From Halopseudomonas sabulinigri (GTDB lineage Bacteria; Pseudomonadota; Gammaproteobacteria; Pseudomonadales; Pseudomonadaceae): a DNA stretch of 64,000 nucleotides. Under the pieces are notes generated by a model. The model had not been told where the DNA came from. It did not search any database and worked only from the letters and a program-made list of their open reading frames with translations. Within the stretch, counting starts at the first letter, position 1. Each line of letters begins with the position of its first letter. A program made the translations under genes and the position numbers. The stretch covers positions 1,798,001-1,862,000 of the forward strand of contig NZ_LT629763.1 of assembly GCF_900105255.1 (NCBI RefSeq). Reading direction: 5' to 3'. Of this stretch, positions 44,277 through 56,058 are shown piece after piece.

Positions 44277-45857
44277 TCACTCCCACTCAATGGTCGCCGG
44301 CGGCTTGCTGGAAATGTCGTAGGTCACCCGCGACACACCGCTGATTTCATTGATGATGCGGTTGGAAACCAGCTCCAGAAACTCATAGGGCAGATGTGCC
44401 CAGCGCGCGGTCATGAAGTCGATGGTTTCTACCGCGCGCAGTGCGATGACCCACTCGTAGCGACGACCATCACCCACCACACCCACCGATTTGACCGGCA
44501 GGAAGACGGCGAAGGCCTGGCTGGTCTTCTGGTACAGGTCGGCACGGCGCAGCTCTTCGATAAAGATATGGTCGGCGCGGCGCAGGATCTCGGCGTACTC
44601 CTTGCGCACTTCGGCGAGAATACGCACACCCAGACCAGGGCCCGGGAAGGGATGACGGTAGACCATGTCGTAGGGCAGGCCCAACTCCAGTCCGATCTTG
44701 CGCACTTCATCCTTGAACAGTTCACGCAGCGGCTCAACCAGCTCGAACTGCATGTCGTCCGGCAGGCCACCCACGTTGTGGTGCGATTTGATCACATGCG
44801 CCTTGCCGGTCTTGGCGCCAGCGGATTCGATCACATCGGGGTAAATGGTGCCCTGCGCCAGAAACTTGATGCCCTGCAGCTTGGTGGCTTCTTCATCGAA
44901 AACTTCGATAAAGGTGCGGCCAATAATCTTGCGCTTCTCTTCCGGGTCAGTCACGCCCAACAGGCGCGACAGAAACTTGTCTTCAGCATCGGCGCGCACT
45001 ACTTTCACGCCCATGTTCTCGGCGAACATGGCCATCACCTGCTCGCCTTCGTGCAGGCGCAACAGGCCGTTGTCGACGAACACGCAGGTCAGTTGATCGC
45101 CGATAGCCTCGTGCAACAGTGCCGCCACCACGGAGGAGTCAACCCCGCCGGACAGCCCCAGCAACACCTTGGCGTCCCCCACCTGCTCGCGCACGGTGGC
45201 AATGGCATCTTCCACGATGTTAGACGGCGTCCACAGCGCTTCACAGCCGCAGAGCTCAAGGATAAAGCGCGACAGGATGCGCAGGCCCTGCTTGGTATGA
45301 GTAACTTCCGGGTGGAATTGCACGCCGTAGAAGTGGCGGCTTTCGTCGCCCATGGCAGCGATCGGGCAGCTAGGCGTGCTGGCCAGAATATGGAAGCCAT
45401 CGGGCAGGCTGATGACCTTGTCGCCATGGCTCATCCACACATCAAGACCGAATACGCCGGTGTCGCTGACCGCATCTTCAATGCCCTTGAGGAATTCACC
45501 CTGTGACACCAGGTCAACGCGGGCGTAGCCAAACTCATGCTTCTCGGAACCCTGCACCTTGCCGCCCAGCTGATCCGCCATGGTCTGCATGCCGTAGCAG
45601 ATGCCCAGTACCGGCAAACCCAGCTCAAACACCACCTGCGGTGCGCGGGGCGAGCCGGCTTGTGGAACGGATTCCGGGCCACCAGCCAGGATGATGCCCT
45701 TGGGCGCAAACTCGCGGATTTCTGCCTCGGTCATATCCCAGGCGCGGATTTCGCAATACACGCCGATCTCGCGCACGCGGCGGGCGATCAGTTGAGTGTA
45801 CTGTGAACCGAAATCAAGAATCAGAATGCGGTGCGCGTGAATGTCGTGCAGAGACAT
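44277..45857 (-). CDS. guaA: GMP synthase (glutamine-hydrolysing)
   Basis: Converts XMP to GMP using ATP and glutamine. It has 526 residues. The N-terminal class-I amidotransferase domain has nucleophile C87 in LGICYGMQ and the distal triad [10 protein letters not shown]. The central PP-loop ATPase has [18 protein letters not shown]. The C-terminal dimerisation domain ends [16 protein letters not shown]. It follows guaB after a 126-bp spacer that contains a nested hairpin. Confidence 0.98.
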   Translation of the reverse strand: MSLHDIHAHRILILDFGSQYTQLIARRVREIGVYCEIRAWDMTEAEIREFAPKGIILAGGPESVPQAGSPRAPQVVFELGLPVLGICYGMQTMADQLGGKVQGSEKHEFGYARVDLVSQGEFLKGIEDAVSDTGVFGLDVWMSHGDKVISLPDGFHILASTPSCPIAAMGDESRHFYGVQFHPEVTHTKQGLRILSRFILELCGCEALWTPSNIVEDAIATVREQVGDAKVLLGLSGGVDSSVVAALLHEAIGDQLTCVFVDNGLLRLHEGEQVMAMFAENMGVKVVRADAEDKFLSRLLGVTDPEEKRKIIGRTFIEVFDEEATKLQGIKFLAQGTIYPDVIESAGAKTGKAHVIKSHHNVGGLPDDMQFELVEPLRELFKDEVRKIGLELGLPYDMVYRHPFPGPGLGVRILAEVRKEYAEILRRADHIFIEELRRADLYQKTSQAFAVFLPVKSVGVVGDGRRYEWVIALRAVETIDFMTARWAHLPYEFLELVSNRIINEISGVSRVTYDISSKPPATIEWE

Positions 45858-45896
45858 GGGCTTTCCTCAGGAAAATGACATAGGGCTGAAACTGCA

Positions 45897-45962
45897 AAGC
45901 TGAAGGTGAGATAGCCGGCCTGGTATCTACGATACCCTGCCCCACTACCCCACCTTCAGCTT
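45897..45962. repeat. Nested inverted repeat in the guaB-guaA spacer
   Basis: AAGCTGAAGGTG (45897-45908) and CACCTTCAGCTT (45951-45962) are perfect 12-bp inverted arms around a 42-base loop. Inside the loop, GGTATC (45922-45927) and GATACC (45931-45936) form a smaller hairpin. There is no T-run, so it is not a simple terminator; an RNA structure or REP-like element is possible. Confidence 0.6.
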
Positions 45963-45983
45963 CACCCGTTCAGCGGAAATAAC

Positions 45984-47517
<1,534 letters not shown>

Positions 47518-47590
47518 TTACAATGATGCGTCAAAACGAATTTACTTTGCGCCTCCCCCTCAGCCGCAACGAATGCACTAGAATGCCCGC

Positions 47591-48967
47591 ATGAACGATG
47601 ACGCCCTATTCAAACAGCTCGGCGCCGAGCGCGACGTACTCAGTGTCAGCCAGCTCAATGCCCGCGCACGGCAATTGCTGGAGGATGTATTCCCGCGCAT
47701 CTGGGTAGAAGGCGAGCTATCCAATCTGGCCCGCCCCTCCTCTGGCCACCTGTACTTTTCTCTGAAGGACGACCGCGCGCAGATCCGCTGTGCCTGCTTC
47801 CGCCAACATGCCGCTCGCCTGAAGCTGGCCTTGAAAGACGGCCTGCAGGTGCGTGCCCGCGGGCGCGTAAGCCTCTATGAGGGCCGCGGCGACTATCAGT
47901 TGATCGTCGATAGCATTGAGCCGGCCGGAGATGGCGCGCTGCGCCAGGCCTTTGATGCCCTGAAAGCCAAGCTGATGGCCGAGGGGTTGTTCGAGCAGAC
48001 ACTGAAGCGTCCGCTGCCCGCACACCCAACGCGCATCGGCGTGATCACCTCCGCCAGTGGCGCCGCGGTGCGCGACATCATCAGTGTGTTCCAGCGCCGC
48101 GCGCCTTTCATCGAGCTGGTGATAGTGCCTTCCGCCGTACAGGGTCGAGAGGCGGCACCGCAACTGGTGCGCGCGCTTGAGTTGGCCGACCGGGGCGGCT
48201 TTGATGCGCTGATCATCAGCCGCGGCGGCGGCTCGCTGGAGGACCTCTGGCCGTTCAACGAAGAAATAGTGGCGCGTGCCGTAGCCGGCTGCCAAACCCC
48301 CATTATCAGCGCCGTGGGACATGAAACCGACGTCTCCATCTGCGATTTCGTCGCCGATGTGCGGGCGCCTACCCCGTCGGCTGCCGCTGAGCTACTCAGC
48401 CCGGACACCCAGGCCCTGTTACGCCAGGTAGAGCAACTGGAGCGCCGCCTGGTACAACGCCTGCGCGAGCGCCTGGCCCGCGCACGGCTGCAACTGGATA
48501 GCCTGCGCCAGCGTCTGCGCCATCCAGGCGAGCGCCTGAGTCAGCAGGCGCAGCGGCTCGATGAGCTGGAACTGCGCCTGCAGCGTGCGCTGGCCCAGCA
48601 ACTGACGCAACAGCAGCAGCGCCTGGGGCACCTGCGTACGCGGCTACAGACCCAACACCCCGGCCGTCGCCTCGGCCAGCTACGCGAACAGCTGCAGCAG
48701 CTCGACCTGCGTCTGCCACGCGCTATGCAGCAGCAGCTCAAGCAACAGCGCAAACAACTTGAGCAAGCGGCGCAGACGCTGCATCTGGTCAGCCCGCTGG
48801 CAACCCTGGGCCGCGGCTACAGCATCCTGCTCGATGACCAGGGCACGCCGGTACGCAGCGCAGCCACAACTCAACCCGGCCAACGCTTGAAGGCCCGCCT
48901 GCACGACGGCGAGCTGAATGTGCGCGTCGAGAACGACGCCCCTTACACCCTGTCACTGCTGGACTGA
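47591..48967 (+). CDS. xseA: Exodeoxyribonuclease VII large subunit
   Basis: Catalytic subunit of ExoVII, a single-strand DNA exonuclease. It has 458 residues. An N-terminal OB-fold (about 10-110, FPRIWVEGELSNLARPSSGHLYFSLKD) is followed by the core with PTRIGVITSASGAAVRDI, ISRGGGSLEDLWPFNEE and SAVGHETDVSICDFVADVRAPTP, then a long arginine/glutamine-rich coiled coil (about 270-410) that binds small subunits. No xseB lies next to it. It is divergent from guaB. Confidence 0.97.
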   Translation: MNDDALFKQLGAERDVLSVSQLNARARQLLEDVFPRIWVEGELSNLARPSSGHLYFSLKDDRAQIRCACFRQHAARLKLALKDGLQVRARGRVSLYEGRGDYQLIVDSIEPAGDGALRQAFDALKAKLMAEGLFEQTLKRPLPAHPTRIGVITSASGAAVRDIISVFQRRAPFIELVIVPSAVQGREAAPQLVRALELADRGGFDALIISRGGGSLEDLWPFNEEIVARAVAGCQTPIISAVGHETDVSICDFVADVRAPTPSAAAELLSPDTQALLRQVEQLERRLVQRLRERLARARLQLDSLRQRLRHPGERLSQQAQRLDELELRLQRALAQQLTQQQQRLGHLRTRLQTQHPGRRLGQLREQLQQLDLRLPRAMQQQLKQQRKQLEQAAQTLHLVSPLATLGRGYSILLDDQGTPVRSAATTQPGQRLKARLHDGELNVRVENDAPYTLSLLD

Positions 48968-48969
48968 TC

Positions 48970-49800
48970 ATGCTGCGCAAATTGACGTTTACCCTGCTGC
49001 TCATCCTCTGCAGCCTGCCTGTCCAGGCTGAAGGTTTTATTACGCGGCTGCTCAATCACCCGGTGCCGGGCGGCGTGGCAGTGGTCGGCCTGCCGGAGCA
49101 GAGTGAGGCGCCACGGGCCAGCTACCAGGGCAAACCGGTGCTGACGATTCGCGAAGACGGTGAGCGCTGGATTGCGATTGTCGGCATCGATCTGAAAACC
49201 AAACCGGGCCAGCAACAGCTGGTACTGGCCAATGGCGGCCAGATCGGGTTTGAGGTGCGCAGCAAGCGCTATGAAGAGCAGCACATTACCCTGCGCAACA
49301 AGAGCCAGGTCAATCCTGCGCCCGCCCAACTGGCCCGCATCCAGCGCGAACTGGACGCCCAGCTCGCCGCCTACGCGGAATTCAGCCCGCGCCAACCCAG
49401 CAACCTGCTGCTGGACCGGCCGGTGCCAGGAGCGCTCTCAAGCGCGTTCGGCCTGCGGCGCTTCTTCAATGGCGAGGAGCGCAACCCGCATTCCGGGCTG
49501 GACTTTGCAGCAGCCACAGGCACCCCGATCAAGGCTCCCGCTGCCGGCAAGGTGATTCTGACCGGCAACTACTTCTTCAATGGCAATACGGTGTTCATCG
49601 ATCACGGCCAGGGCCTGATCAGCATGTTCTGCCACCTCTCCCATATCGACGTCAGTCTAGGCGATGAGGTTGAGCGCGGCGGTCTTATCGGCAAGGTAGG
49701 CGCTACTGGTCGCGCCACCGGGCCACACCTGCATTGGAATATCAGCCTTAACGGCAACCGTGTAGATCCGGCGATCTTCATTGGCGCGTTCAAGCCATAA
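48970..49800 (+). CDS. M23-family (LytM) peptidoglycan endopeptidase
   Basis: Exported zinc peptidase of 276 residues, starting 2 bp after xseA. The signal peptide is about 1-20 (FTLLLILCSLPVQA). An N-terminal beta-rich domain precedes the LytM domain (about 155-276), which has all zinc and catalytic residues: H174-x3-D178 (HSGLDF), H222 (CHLSH) and the H253-x-H255 motif (GPHLHW). It probably cleaves peptide cross-links of peptidoglycan. Confidence 0.92.
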   Translation: MLRKLTFTLLLILCSLPVQAEGFITRLLNHPVPGGVAVVGLPEQSEAPRASYQGKPVLTIREDGERWIAIVGIDLKTKPGQQQLVLANGGQIGFEVRSKRYEEQHITLRNKSQVNPAPAQLARIQRELDAQLAAYAEFSPRQPSNLLLDRPVPGALSSAFGLRRFFNGEERNPHSGLDFAAATGTPIKAPAAGKVILTGNYFFNGNTVFIDHGQGLISMFCHLSHIDVSLGDEVERGGLIGKVGATGRATGPHLHWNISLNGNRVDPAIFIGAFKP

Positions 49801-49806
49801 AAGCCA

Positions 49807-49870
49807 CTGCGCGAATTTGCGCAAACCAAGCGCAGAAAAGCCGCGCAAAGCAAAATAAAATGCGCAAAAA
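49807..49870. repeat. GCGCAAA motif cluster upstream of leuA
   Basis: GCGCAAA occurs at 49819, 49843 and 49862, with a variant GCGCAGA near 49830, and TGCGC/GCGCA arms around GAATTT at 49808-49823. The 210-bp gap before leuA has no recognisable leucine-rich leader peptide. A regulatory meaning is speculative. Confidence 0.25.
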
Positions 49871-50010
49871 TCAGTTCAACTGATTAATTCTGCCAAATAT
49901 TTATTCCCTGTTGAAATCAACGCGCACACTCATTACCTTTTACTGCAACAAACACCCACGTTCAGACGTTCGGCCTTCACGAGAGGCCCGTGCAGCAAGG
50001 AAACCCGATC

Positions 50011-51681
50011 ATGAGTATGCTCAGCGACCCCTCCAGTAAATATCGCGCTTTTGCGCCGATTGATATTCCCGACCGCCAGTGGCCGTCCAGAACCATCACC
50101 GAGGTACCGCTGTGGTGCAGCTCGGATCTGCGTGACGGCAACCAGTCGCTGATCGAACCCATGGACCCGGTGCGTAAACTGCGCTTCTTCAAAACGCTGG
50201 TCGCCATCGGTCTCAAACAGATAGAAGTGGCCTTCCCGTCTGCCTCGCAAACCGATTTCGACTTCGTCCGCAGCCTGATCGACGATGGCCACATTCCTGA
50301 TGACGTGACCATTCAGGTGCTCACCCAGGCGCGCGCCGACCTCATCGAGCGCACCTTTGAATCGGTGCGCGGCGCCAAGAAAGCGATCGTACACGTCTAC
50401 AACGCCACGGCCCCGAGCTTTCGCCGCATCGTCTTTAAACAGGACAAGCAGGGTGTCACCGACATTGCCGTGAACGCTGCCAAGCTGATCAAGGAACTGG
50501 CCGCCAAGCAGCCCGACACGCAATGGACATTCCAGTACTCGCCGGAGATCTTCACCTCCACCGAGTTGCCCTTTGCGATTGAAGTCTGCGACGCCGTGCT
50601 CGATGTCTGGCAACCGACGCCCGACAACAAGGTAATTCTCAACCTGCCCGCTACGGTCGAGGTGTCGACGCCCAACATCTACGCCGATCAGATCGAGTGG
50701 TTCTGCCGCCACATCAGCCGCCGCGACAGCGTACTGGTTAGTCTGCATACCCATAACGACCGTGGCACCGGCGTGGCCGCCACCGAACTGGGTCTGCTGG
50801 CCGGTGCTGACCGCGTTGAGGGCTGCCTGTTCGGCAACGGCGAGCGCACTGGCAACGTTGATCTGGTGAACCTGGCGCTGAACCTCTACACCCAGGGCAT
50901 CCATCCCGGCCTCGACTTCTCCGATATCGACTCGGTACGCAAGGTCGTTGAAGAGTGCAACCAGCTGCCTGTGCATCCGCGCCACCCGTATGTGGGCGAT
51001 CTGGTGCACACCGCGTTTTCTGGCTCGCACCAGGATGCCATTCGCAAAGGCTTTGCGGTGCAGCAGGCCGACGGCATATGGGAAGTACCCTACCTGCCGA
51101 TTGACCCGGCTGACATCGGGCGCAGTTACGAGGCCGTGATTCGCGTCAACAGCCAGTCCGGCAAGGGCGGCATCGCCTACCTGCTGGAGCAGGAGTACGG
51201 CATCAGCCTGCCGCGCCGCATGCAGATCGAGTTCAGCCAGGTAGTGCAGGGCGAAACCGACCGCCTGGGTCTGGAACTGACCGCAGCGCAGATCCACGAC
51301 CTGCTGGAGCGCGAGTACGTGCAAGCCACCAGCCCTTACGCGCTGATTCGCCATCGCCTGCAGGAAGAGAACGGTACCAGCGCCGTCGACGTTGAGGTGC
51401 TTGACCAGGGTGAGACGCTGCACTGGCGTGGCCTCGGCAAGGGGCCGCTGGAAGCACTGGTCGCCGGTCTGCCGGTCGCGGTAGAAATCATGGACTACCA
51501 CGAGCATGCGATCGGATCCGGCAGCAATGCCAAGGCAGCGGCCTATATCGAGATTCGCCTGGATAACGGCCGCCCGCTGCACGGCATCGGCATTGACGAG
51601 AACCTGACTACAGCTAGCTTCCGCGCCCTGTTCAGCGCACTGAACCGCGCGCTGCGCCAGGCTGACTCGAAAGCGGCTTAA
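50011..51681 (+). CDS. leuA: 2-isopropylmalate synthase
   Basis: First committed enzyme of leucine synthesis, condensing acetyl-CoA with 2-oxoisovalerate. It has 556 residues from [14 protein letters not shown], the long form typical of pseudomonads and actinobacteria; a start seven codons earlier is less likely. The catalytic TIM barrel has [13 protein letters not shown] and the metal-binding [14 protein letters not shown]. The C-terminal regulatory domain (about 430-556), where leucine inhibits, includes [16 protein letters not shown] sequence and [20 protein letters not shown] 549-codon open frame on the opposite strand is a shadow. Confidence 0.97.
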   Translation: MSMLSDPSSKYRAFAPIDIPDRQWPSRTITEVPLWCSSDLRDGNQSLIEPMDPVRKLRFFKTLVAIGLKQIEVAFPSASQTDFDFVRSLIDDGHIPDDVTIQVLTQARADLIERTFESVRGAKKAIVHVYNATAPSFRRIVFKQDKQGVTDIAVNAAKLIKELAAKQPDTQWTFQYSPEIFTSTELPFAIEVCDAVLDVWQPTPDNKVILNLPATVEVSTPNIYADQIEWFCRHISRRDSVLVSLHTHNDRGTGVAATELGLLAGADRVEGCLFGNGERTGNVDLVNLALNLYTQGIHPGLDFSDIDSVRKVVEECNQLPVHPRHPYVGDLVHTAFSGSHQDAIRKGFAVQQADGIWEVPYLPIDPADIGRSYEAVIRVNSQSGKGGIAYLLEQEYGISLPRRMQIEFSQVVQGETDRLGLELTAAQIHDLLEREYVQATSPYALIRHRLQEENGTSAVDVEVLDQGETLHWRGLGKGPLEALVAGLPVAVEIMDYHEHAIGSGSNAKAAAYIEIRLDNGRPLHGIGIDENLTTASFRALFSALNRALRQADSKAA

Positions 51682-51690
51682 TCTTTACGG

Positions 51691-52071
51691 CTAGGGCTTG
51701 GCAGCCAACTGCTGCCAATGCCCCCTGCCCCACAAACACATGGCCTCAAGCACCGGCTGCAGGCTCGCGCCGTGCTCGGTAATGCGGTACTCCACACGCG
51801 GTGGCACCTCGGCAAACACCGTGCGCGTCACTACCCCGTTGCGCTCAAGCTCGCGCAGTTGCTGCGTCAGCATTTTTTCAGTGATACCCGGAATCAGTCG
51901 CCTCAGCTCAGAGAAGCGCTGCGGCCCCTGAATGATGTGATAAGCAATAACCGACTTCCACTTGCCACCAATCACCTCCAGCGTGACCTCGATGGGTGTG
52001 CTGTACACCTTATCGCCTTGCACCAGCCGCTTACTTTCGGCCAATGCGGCCTGCTGTTCATTGATCGCCAT
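51691..52071 (-). CDS. HxlR-family transcriptional regulator
   Basis: Winged-helix regulator of 126 residues from MAINEQQAALAESK; a 16-codon extension would run into the operator and is rejected. The HxlR core reads VTLEVIGGKWKSVIAYHIIQGPQRFSELRRLIPGITEKMLTQ in pieces, with the wing at RVEYRITEHG. Its only cysteine is C112 near the C-terminus. Known redox-sensing relatives such as YodB and HypR use an N-terminal cysteine, which is missing here. It is divergent from an Old Yellow Enzyme gene, its likely target. Confidence 0.92.
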   Translation of the reverse strand: MAINEQQAALAESKRLVQGDKVYSTPIEVTLEVIGGKWKSVIAYHIIQGPQRFSELRRLIPGITEKMLTQQLRELERNGVVTRTVFAEVPPRVEYRITEHGASLQPVLEAMCLWGRGHWQQLAAKP

Positions 52072-52092
52072 ACGCTTGCCCTTGCCTTCTAA

Positions 52093-52110
52093 ACTTACCC
52101 AATGGTAAGT
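52093..52110. promoter_or_regulatory. Palindromic operator between hxlR-type and OYE genes
   Basis: ACTTACC-CAAT-GGTAAGT is a perfect 7-bp inverted repeat in the 139-bp divergent region, 22 bp from the regulator ATG and about 100 bp from the OYE ATG. TTAC-N6-GTAA symmetry is typical of HxlR operators; binding is inferred. Confidence 0.65.
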
Positions 52111-52210
52111 GACTGCCAAAATCGTACGTACTTGTTAAAAGGAATGCCACCCCCATAATGGGCTGCACTCAGGTATCACAACGATGCCACGACCAGGAGT
52201 TGCCGCCACC

Positions 52211-53317
52211 ATGACTACCCCCTTATTACTGCAACCTGCCCGCATTGGCAGTCTTGATGTTCCCAACCGCACAGTAATGGCGCCGCTGACTCGTCAGCGC
52301 AGCCAGCAGCCGGGCAATGTGCCTTATGCGCTCAACGCCGAGTACTACCGCCAGCGTGCCGGTGCCGGCCTGATCATCAGCGAGGGCACTCAAATCACCC
52401 CTGAAGGTCAGGGGTACGCGTGGACACCCGGCATTCATAGTGCACAGCAGATTGCCGGCTGGCAGCAGGTCACCGATGCAGTGCACGGCGCCGGCGGTCG
52501 CATATTCGCCCAGCTCTGGCACGTTGGCCGGATATCGCACACGCTGGTGCAACCCGAAGGCAAGGCACCACAGGCACCCTCCGCGCTGCAGGCCAAGGCC
52601 GATGTGTATGTGCAGGAGCCAGACGGCAGCCACCACAAGGCCGCTGCCTCGATGCCAAAAGCGCTAGAGACCGAGGAGATTGCCGACCTGGTGCAGGCTT
52701 ATGCCCAGGCCACCCGCAATGCAATCAAGGCCGGGTTTGATGGTGTTGAGGTCCACTCGGCCAATGGCTACCTGCTGGATCAGTTTCTCTGCTCAGACAG
52801 CAATCAGCGCAGCGACGCCTATGGCGGCAGCCTGGAAAATCGCGCGCGACTGGTACTCGAAGTGGTGGATGCAACCATCGCCGCGATGGGTGACGCTGGC
52901 CGCGTTGGCGTACGTTTCTCGCCACTGGGTACCTTCAACGACGTGCACGACGCCAATCCGCTGGAAACCTTCAGCTACCTGCTGAACGAGCTGAATAGCC
53001 GCAAGCTCGCCTATGTGCATATCAACAAGCCAGACTGGGCCGGCGGCAGCTATGAGGGCTTTGATGAACTGCTGCAGGCGTTGCGCGAGGTGTACCAAGG
53101 CGACTTCATTCTCGCTGGCGGCCTGGACGCCGAGAGCGCCGAGCAGGCAATCCAGTCAGGGTTAGCCCAATTCGCCGCCTTCGGCCGCCCCTTTATCGCC
53201 AACCCGGACCTGGTTGAGCGCATTCGCCAAGGAGCGCAGTGGAACCAGATTAACCCCAGCACCCTGTATGGCGGCGCCGAAGTCGGCTACACCGATTACC
53301 CGGCTTTGGGCGACTGA
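52211..53317 (+). CDS. Old Yellow Enzyme family alkene reductase (NemA-like)
   Basis: FMN-dependent flavoprotein of 368 residues that reduces activated C=C bonds or nitro compounds with NAD(P)H. The start MTTPLLLQPARIG has AGGAG 11 bases upstream. A first ATG at 52184 lacks a ribosome site. Motifs are VMAPLTRQRS, FAQLWHVGRISH, and the substrate-binding pair H182/N185 with Y187 (VHSANGYLLDQFL), then SDAYGGSLENR and FIANPDLVERI. The length and HxxN pair fit the NemA/pentaerythritol-tetranitrate-reductase class. Induction through the divergent HxlR protein by electrophiles is likely. Confidence 0.92.
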   Translation: MTTPLLLQPARIGSLDVPNRTVMAPLTRQRSQQPGNVPYALNAEYYRQRAGAGLIISEGTQITPEGQGYAWTPGIHSAQQIAGWQQVTDAVHGAGGRIFAQLWHVGRISHTLVQPEGKAPQAPSALQAKADVYVQEPDGSHHKAAASMPKALETEEIADLVQAYAQATRNAIKAGFDGVEVHSANGYLLDQFLCSDSNQRSDAYGGSLENRARLVLEVVDATIAAMGDAGRVGVRFSPLGTFNDVHDANPLETFSYLLNELNSRKLAYVHINKPDWAGGSYEGFDELLQALREVYQGDFILAGGLDAESAEQAIQSGLAQFAAFGRPFIANPDLVERIRQGAQWNQINPSTLYGGAEVGYTDYPALGD

Positions 53318-53341
53318 GTAAAGAGAGCGCTGCACAGGCAC

Positions 53342-53371
53342 AAAAAAGCCAGCTCGGATGCTGGCTTTTTT
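53342..53371. terminator. Bidirectional terminator between OYE gene and der
   Basis: AAAAAAGCCAGC (53342-53353) and GCTGGCTTTTTT (53360-53371) form a perfect 12-bp stem with a 6-base loop, serving both convergent transcripts. Confidence 0.92.
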
Positions 53372-53387
53372 GTGCCTCTGGTTCGGG

Positions 53388-54821
53388 TTAACGCCGATCC
53401 TTGCTCTTCTTCTTAGACTTCTTGTTGTGACTCATCAGGCGGCGCTTCTTGTTGACCTGACGCTCGGTCAACTTGTTCTTCACCTCCGAGTAGGGGTTGT
53501 CACCACCCTTGTATTCCACTCGAATAGGCGTACCGGCCAACTTGAGCACCTTGCGATAGGTGTTTTCCAGGTAGCGGGTATAGGAGCGCGGCACCGAATC
53601 CACCTGATTACCATGCACGATGATGATCGGCGGATTGGAGCCACCAAGGTGCGCATAACGCAGCTTGATTCGGCGACCGTTGACCATGGGCGGCTGGTGC
53701 TCGGTGACCGCGTCTTCCAGAATCTCGGTCATGCGCCGCGTCGGGATCTTGGTCATGGCGCTTTCAAACGCCTTGTCTACCGACTTGTACAGCAAGCCCA
53801 CACCACTGCCGTGCAGCGCGGAAATGAAGTGCAGATCGGCAAACTGGGCGAAGATCAACCGGCGTTGCAGCTCGGTCTTGACGAACTCCTTCTCCTCATT
53901 CTCCATGCCGTCCCATTTGTTCACCGCAATGACCAGAGCCCGACCGGCCTCCAGCACAAAGCCCAGCAGATGCAAATCCTGCTCGACGATACCTTCGCGT
54001 GCGTCGACCACAAAGATCACCACGTTGGCGTCCTGTATGGCCTGCAGGGTCTTGATCACCGAGAACTTCTCGATCGCCTCGAATACCTTGCCGCGGCGCC
54101 GCACACCGGCGGTATCAATCAGAGTATACGGCTTGTCGTGGCGCTCATAGGGAATATAAATGCTGTCGCGGGTCGTGCCGGCCTGGTCGAATACCACCAC
54201 GCGGTCTTCACCGAGCATACGGTTGACCAGCGTTGACTTGCCCACGTTGGGGCGGCCGATCACCGCGATCTTGGTGCCGATGGCCTCAACCACCAGCGGC
54301 ACGCCGTCTTCATCGGTGGCGACCTGGTCCCAGGCTTCGTCGTTCAGCACGGCATCCAGCATCGGATTGATGTTGCGACCGTGTGAAGCGGAGATACCGA
54401 TAGGCGCGCCCAGGCCAAGCTTGGAAAACTCGCCCAGAATCGCATCCGGATCGGCGCCATCAATCTTGTTGGCGATCAGGTAGGTGTGCTTGTTGCGCTT
54501 GCGCAGATGCTCGGCAATCAGCTCGTCGCCAGCGGTACGACCGGCGCGCGAATCGACCAGAAAGAGCACCGCATCAGCCTCTTCAATGGCCTGCAGAGAC
54601 TGCCCGGCCATGATCATATCCAGGCCTGCCTCTTCGCCGGTGATACCGCCGGTATCCACCACAATATAAGGCTTGCCCTGCCATGAGGCTTCGCCGTATT
54701 GGCGATCACGGGTCAGACCCGATACGTCGGCCACGATGGCATCGCGACTTTTGGTCAAGCGGTTGAATAACGTGGATTTGCCGACATTCGGCCGCCCCAC
54801 GAGGGCGATAACAGGAACCAT
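53388..54821 (-). CDS. der: Ribosome biogenesis GTPase Der
   Basis: Tandem GTPase needed for 50S assembly. It has 477 residues from [16 protein letters not shown]; an 83-codon upstream extension is rejected. The two G domains have P-loops at 9-16 and 189-196 (both GRPNVGKS) and NKxD motifs at 118-121 (NKID) and later NKWD. The C-terminal KH-like domain ends in a lysine/arginine-rich tail ([19 protein letters not shown]). It follows bamB but is separated from it by a terminator-like hairpin. Confidence 0.97.
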   Translation of the reverse strand: MVPVIALVGRPNVGKSTLFNRLTKSRDAIVADVSGLTRDRQYGEASWQGKPYIVVDTGGITGEEAGLDMIMAGQSLQAIEEADAVLFLVDSRAGRTAGDELIAEHLRKRNKHTYLIANKIDGADPDAILGEFSKLGLGAPIGISASHGRNINPMLDAVLNDEAWDQVATDEDGVPLVVEAIGTKIAVIGRPNVGKSTLVNRMLGEDRVVVFDQAGTTRDSIYIPYERHDKPYTLIDTAGVRRRGKVFEAIEKFSVIKTLQAIQDANVVIFVVDAREGIVEQDLHLLGFVLEAGRALVIAVNKWDGMENEEKEFVKTELQRRLIFAQFADLHFISALHGSGVGLLYKSVDKAFESAMTKIPTRRMTEILEDAVTEHQPPMVNGRRIKLRYAHLGGSNPPIIIVHGNQVDSVPRSYTRYLENTYRKVLKLAGTPIRVEYKGGDNPYSEVKNKLTERQVNKKRRLMSHNKKSKKKSKDRR

Positions 54822-54850
54822 GATCACTCCGCGCACGCCTGGCGTGCCAA

Positions 54851-54890
54851 GAAAACAAAACGGCCGCTGCGCAAGCGAGCGCAGCGGCCG
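54851..54890 (-). terminator. Hairpin terminator between bamB and der
   Basis: CGGCCGCTGCGC and GCGCAGCGGCCG (54861-54872 and 54879-54890) form a perfect 12-bp GC-rich stem, followed on the minus strand by TTTTGTTTTC. Transcripts from bamB should mostly stop here, so der probably has a separate or residual supply. Confidence 0.8.
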
Positions 54891-54912
54891 GGAAAGTATA
54901 ACCTGTTTCGGT

Positions 54913-56058
54913 TTACTGCAGCTTGTAGGCCGCCAGATCGCCGCTGTTGCCGAACACGTACAGGGTGTCACCCAGAGCAATCGGCTGGGCACGCAGGCCA
55001 TCGCCATCGACCTTGACACGACCCACCATGCGACCATCGGTTTGTGCCAGCAGGTGCAGATAGCCTTCAAAATCGCCTACCGCCACATAGCTGCTGATCG
55101 CCACAGGAGCGGTCAACTGGCGGCGCGCCAGGCTGTCGTTGCTCCACAGCTCGGAAGCACTGCCGTCGTCAAAAGCGTCGACGGTGCCATTTGCTTCGCT
55201 CACATATACGCTGCCAAAACCGACACCCGGTGCAACATAGGTCGACGCTGGGTGTTGCCACAGCGGTCGACCGGACTGGGTATCCAGCACGGCAAGATTG
55301 CCCTGGAAGGAGCCGACATAGAGCTTGTCGTCGACCAGCAGCAGTTGACCGTCGATATCGACCATGCGCTCAAGTTCGGAGCGTCCCTGGGGCTGCGCAA
55401 TACGCTGCTCCCACATGGGTACGCCGCTATCAGCGGCCAGAGCGACGACCTTGCCACTGGCCAGACCGGCGAAGACCTGACGCAGGTTTACCACTGGTGT
55501 GCTGTGCCCACGCACAGTCAGTACCGGCAGACTGGCTTCGTAGATCCAGCGCTGCTCGCCGCTACTGATATCCAGGGCTACCAGCTTGTCGTCCTGGGTT
55601 TGCACCACAACTACGTCGCCGTTGGTCTGCGGCGGTGCCAGAACTTCACTGGTCACGCTCTTGCGCCACTCTTCACTGCCGTCGGCGTCGCTCAAAACGA
55701 TGACTTGGCCATCCAGCGTGCCGACCATGACCCGACCACCGCCAGCACCCACCGCACCCGACAGCGGCTCATCCAGTTTGACCTGCCACTTCACCGAGCC
55801 GTCTTCACGGTCCAGCGCCATGACACGACCTTTGGCGTCGGCAGCATACAGCGTGAGGCCATCCATCGCGGGGGTCAGGTTGTTGAACAGGTCGCCCTGA
55901 CCGTTACCGATATTGCGCTTCCACACGCGGTCGAGCTTCACTTCGGCATCAAACTTCTGCAGCTCTGCCGGCGGCAATTCTTTCTTGCTGTTGCTGCCAC
56001 AACCCGCTGCAACCAGCGCGGCCAAGGCAACCACCAGATAACGAGACTTCAACTTCAC
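54913..56058 (-). CDS. bamB: Outer-membrane assembly lipoprotein BamB
   Basis: Beta-propeller lipoprotein of the BAM complex that inserts outer-membrane proteins. It has 381 residues. The signal peptide ends in lipobox VAAGC (Cys20). Repeating PQQ-like blades are visible ([68 protein letters not shown] in part). Its start overlaps the yfgM stop by 1 base. Confidence 0.96.
   Translation of the reverse strand: MKLKSRYLVVALAALVAAGCGSNSKKELPPAELQKFDAEVKLDRVWKRNIGNGQGDLFNNLTPAMDGLTLYAADAKGRVMALDREDGSVKWQVKLDEPLSGAVGAGGGRVMVGTLDGQVIVLSDADGSEEWRKSVTSEVLAPPQTNGDVVVVQTQDDKLVALDISSGEQRWIYEASLPVLTVRGHSTPVVNLRQVFAGLASGKVVALAADSGVPMWEQRIAQPQGRSELERMVDIDGQLLLVDDKLYVGSFQGNLAVLDTQSGRPLWQHPASTYVAPGVGFGSVYVSEANGTVDAFDDGSASELWSNDSLARRQLTAPVAISSYVAVGDFEGYLHLLAQTDGRMVGRVKVDGDGLRAQPIALGDTLYVFGNSGDLAAYKLQ

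Noticed and set aside
49933..51582. 549-codon open frame antisense to leuA
   Set aside because: It lies wholly opposite a certain gene, has no recognisable domain, and long antisense frames are common in GC-rich DNA with strong third-position bias.
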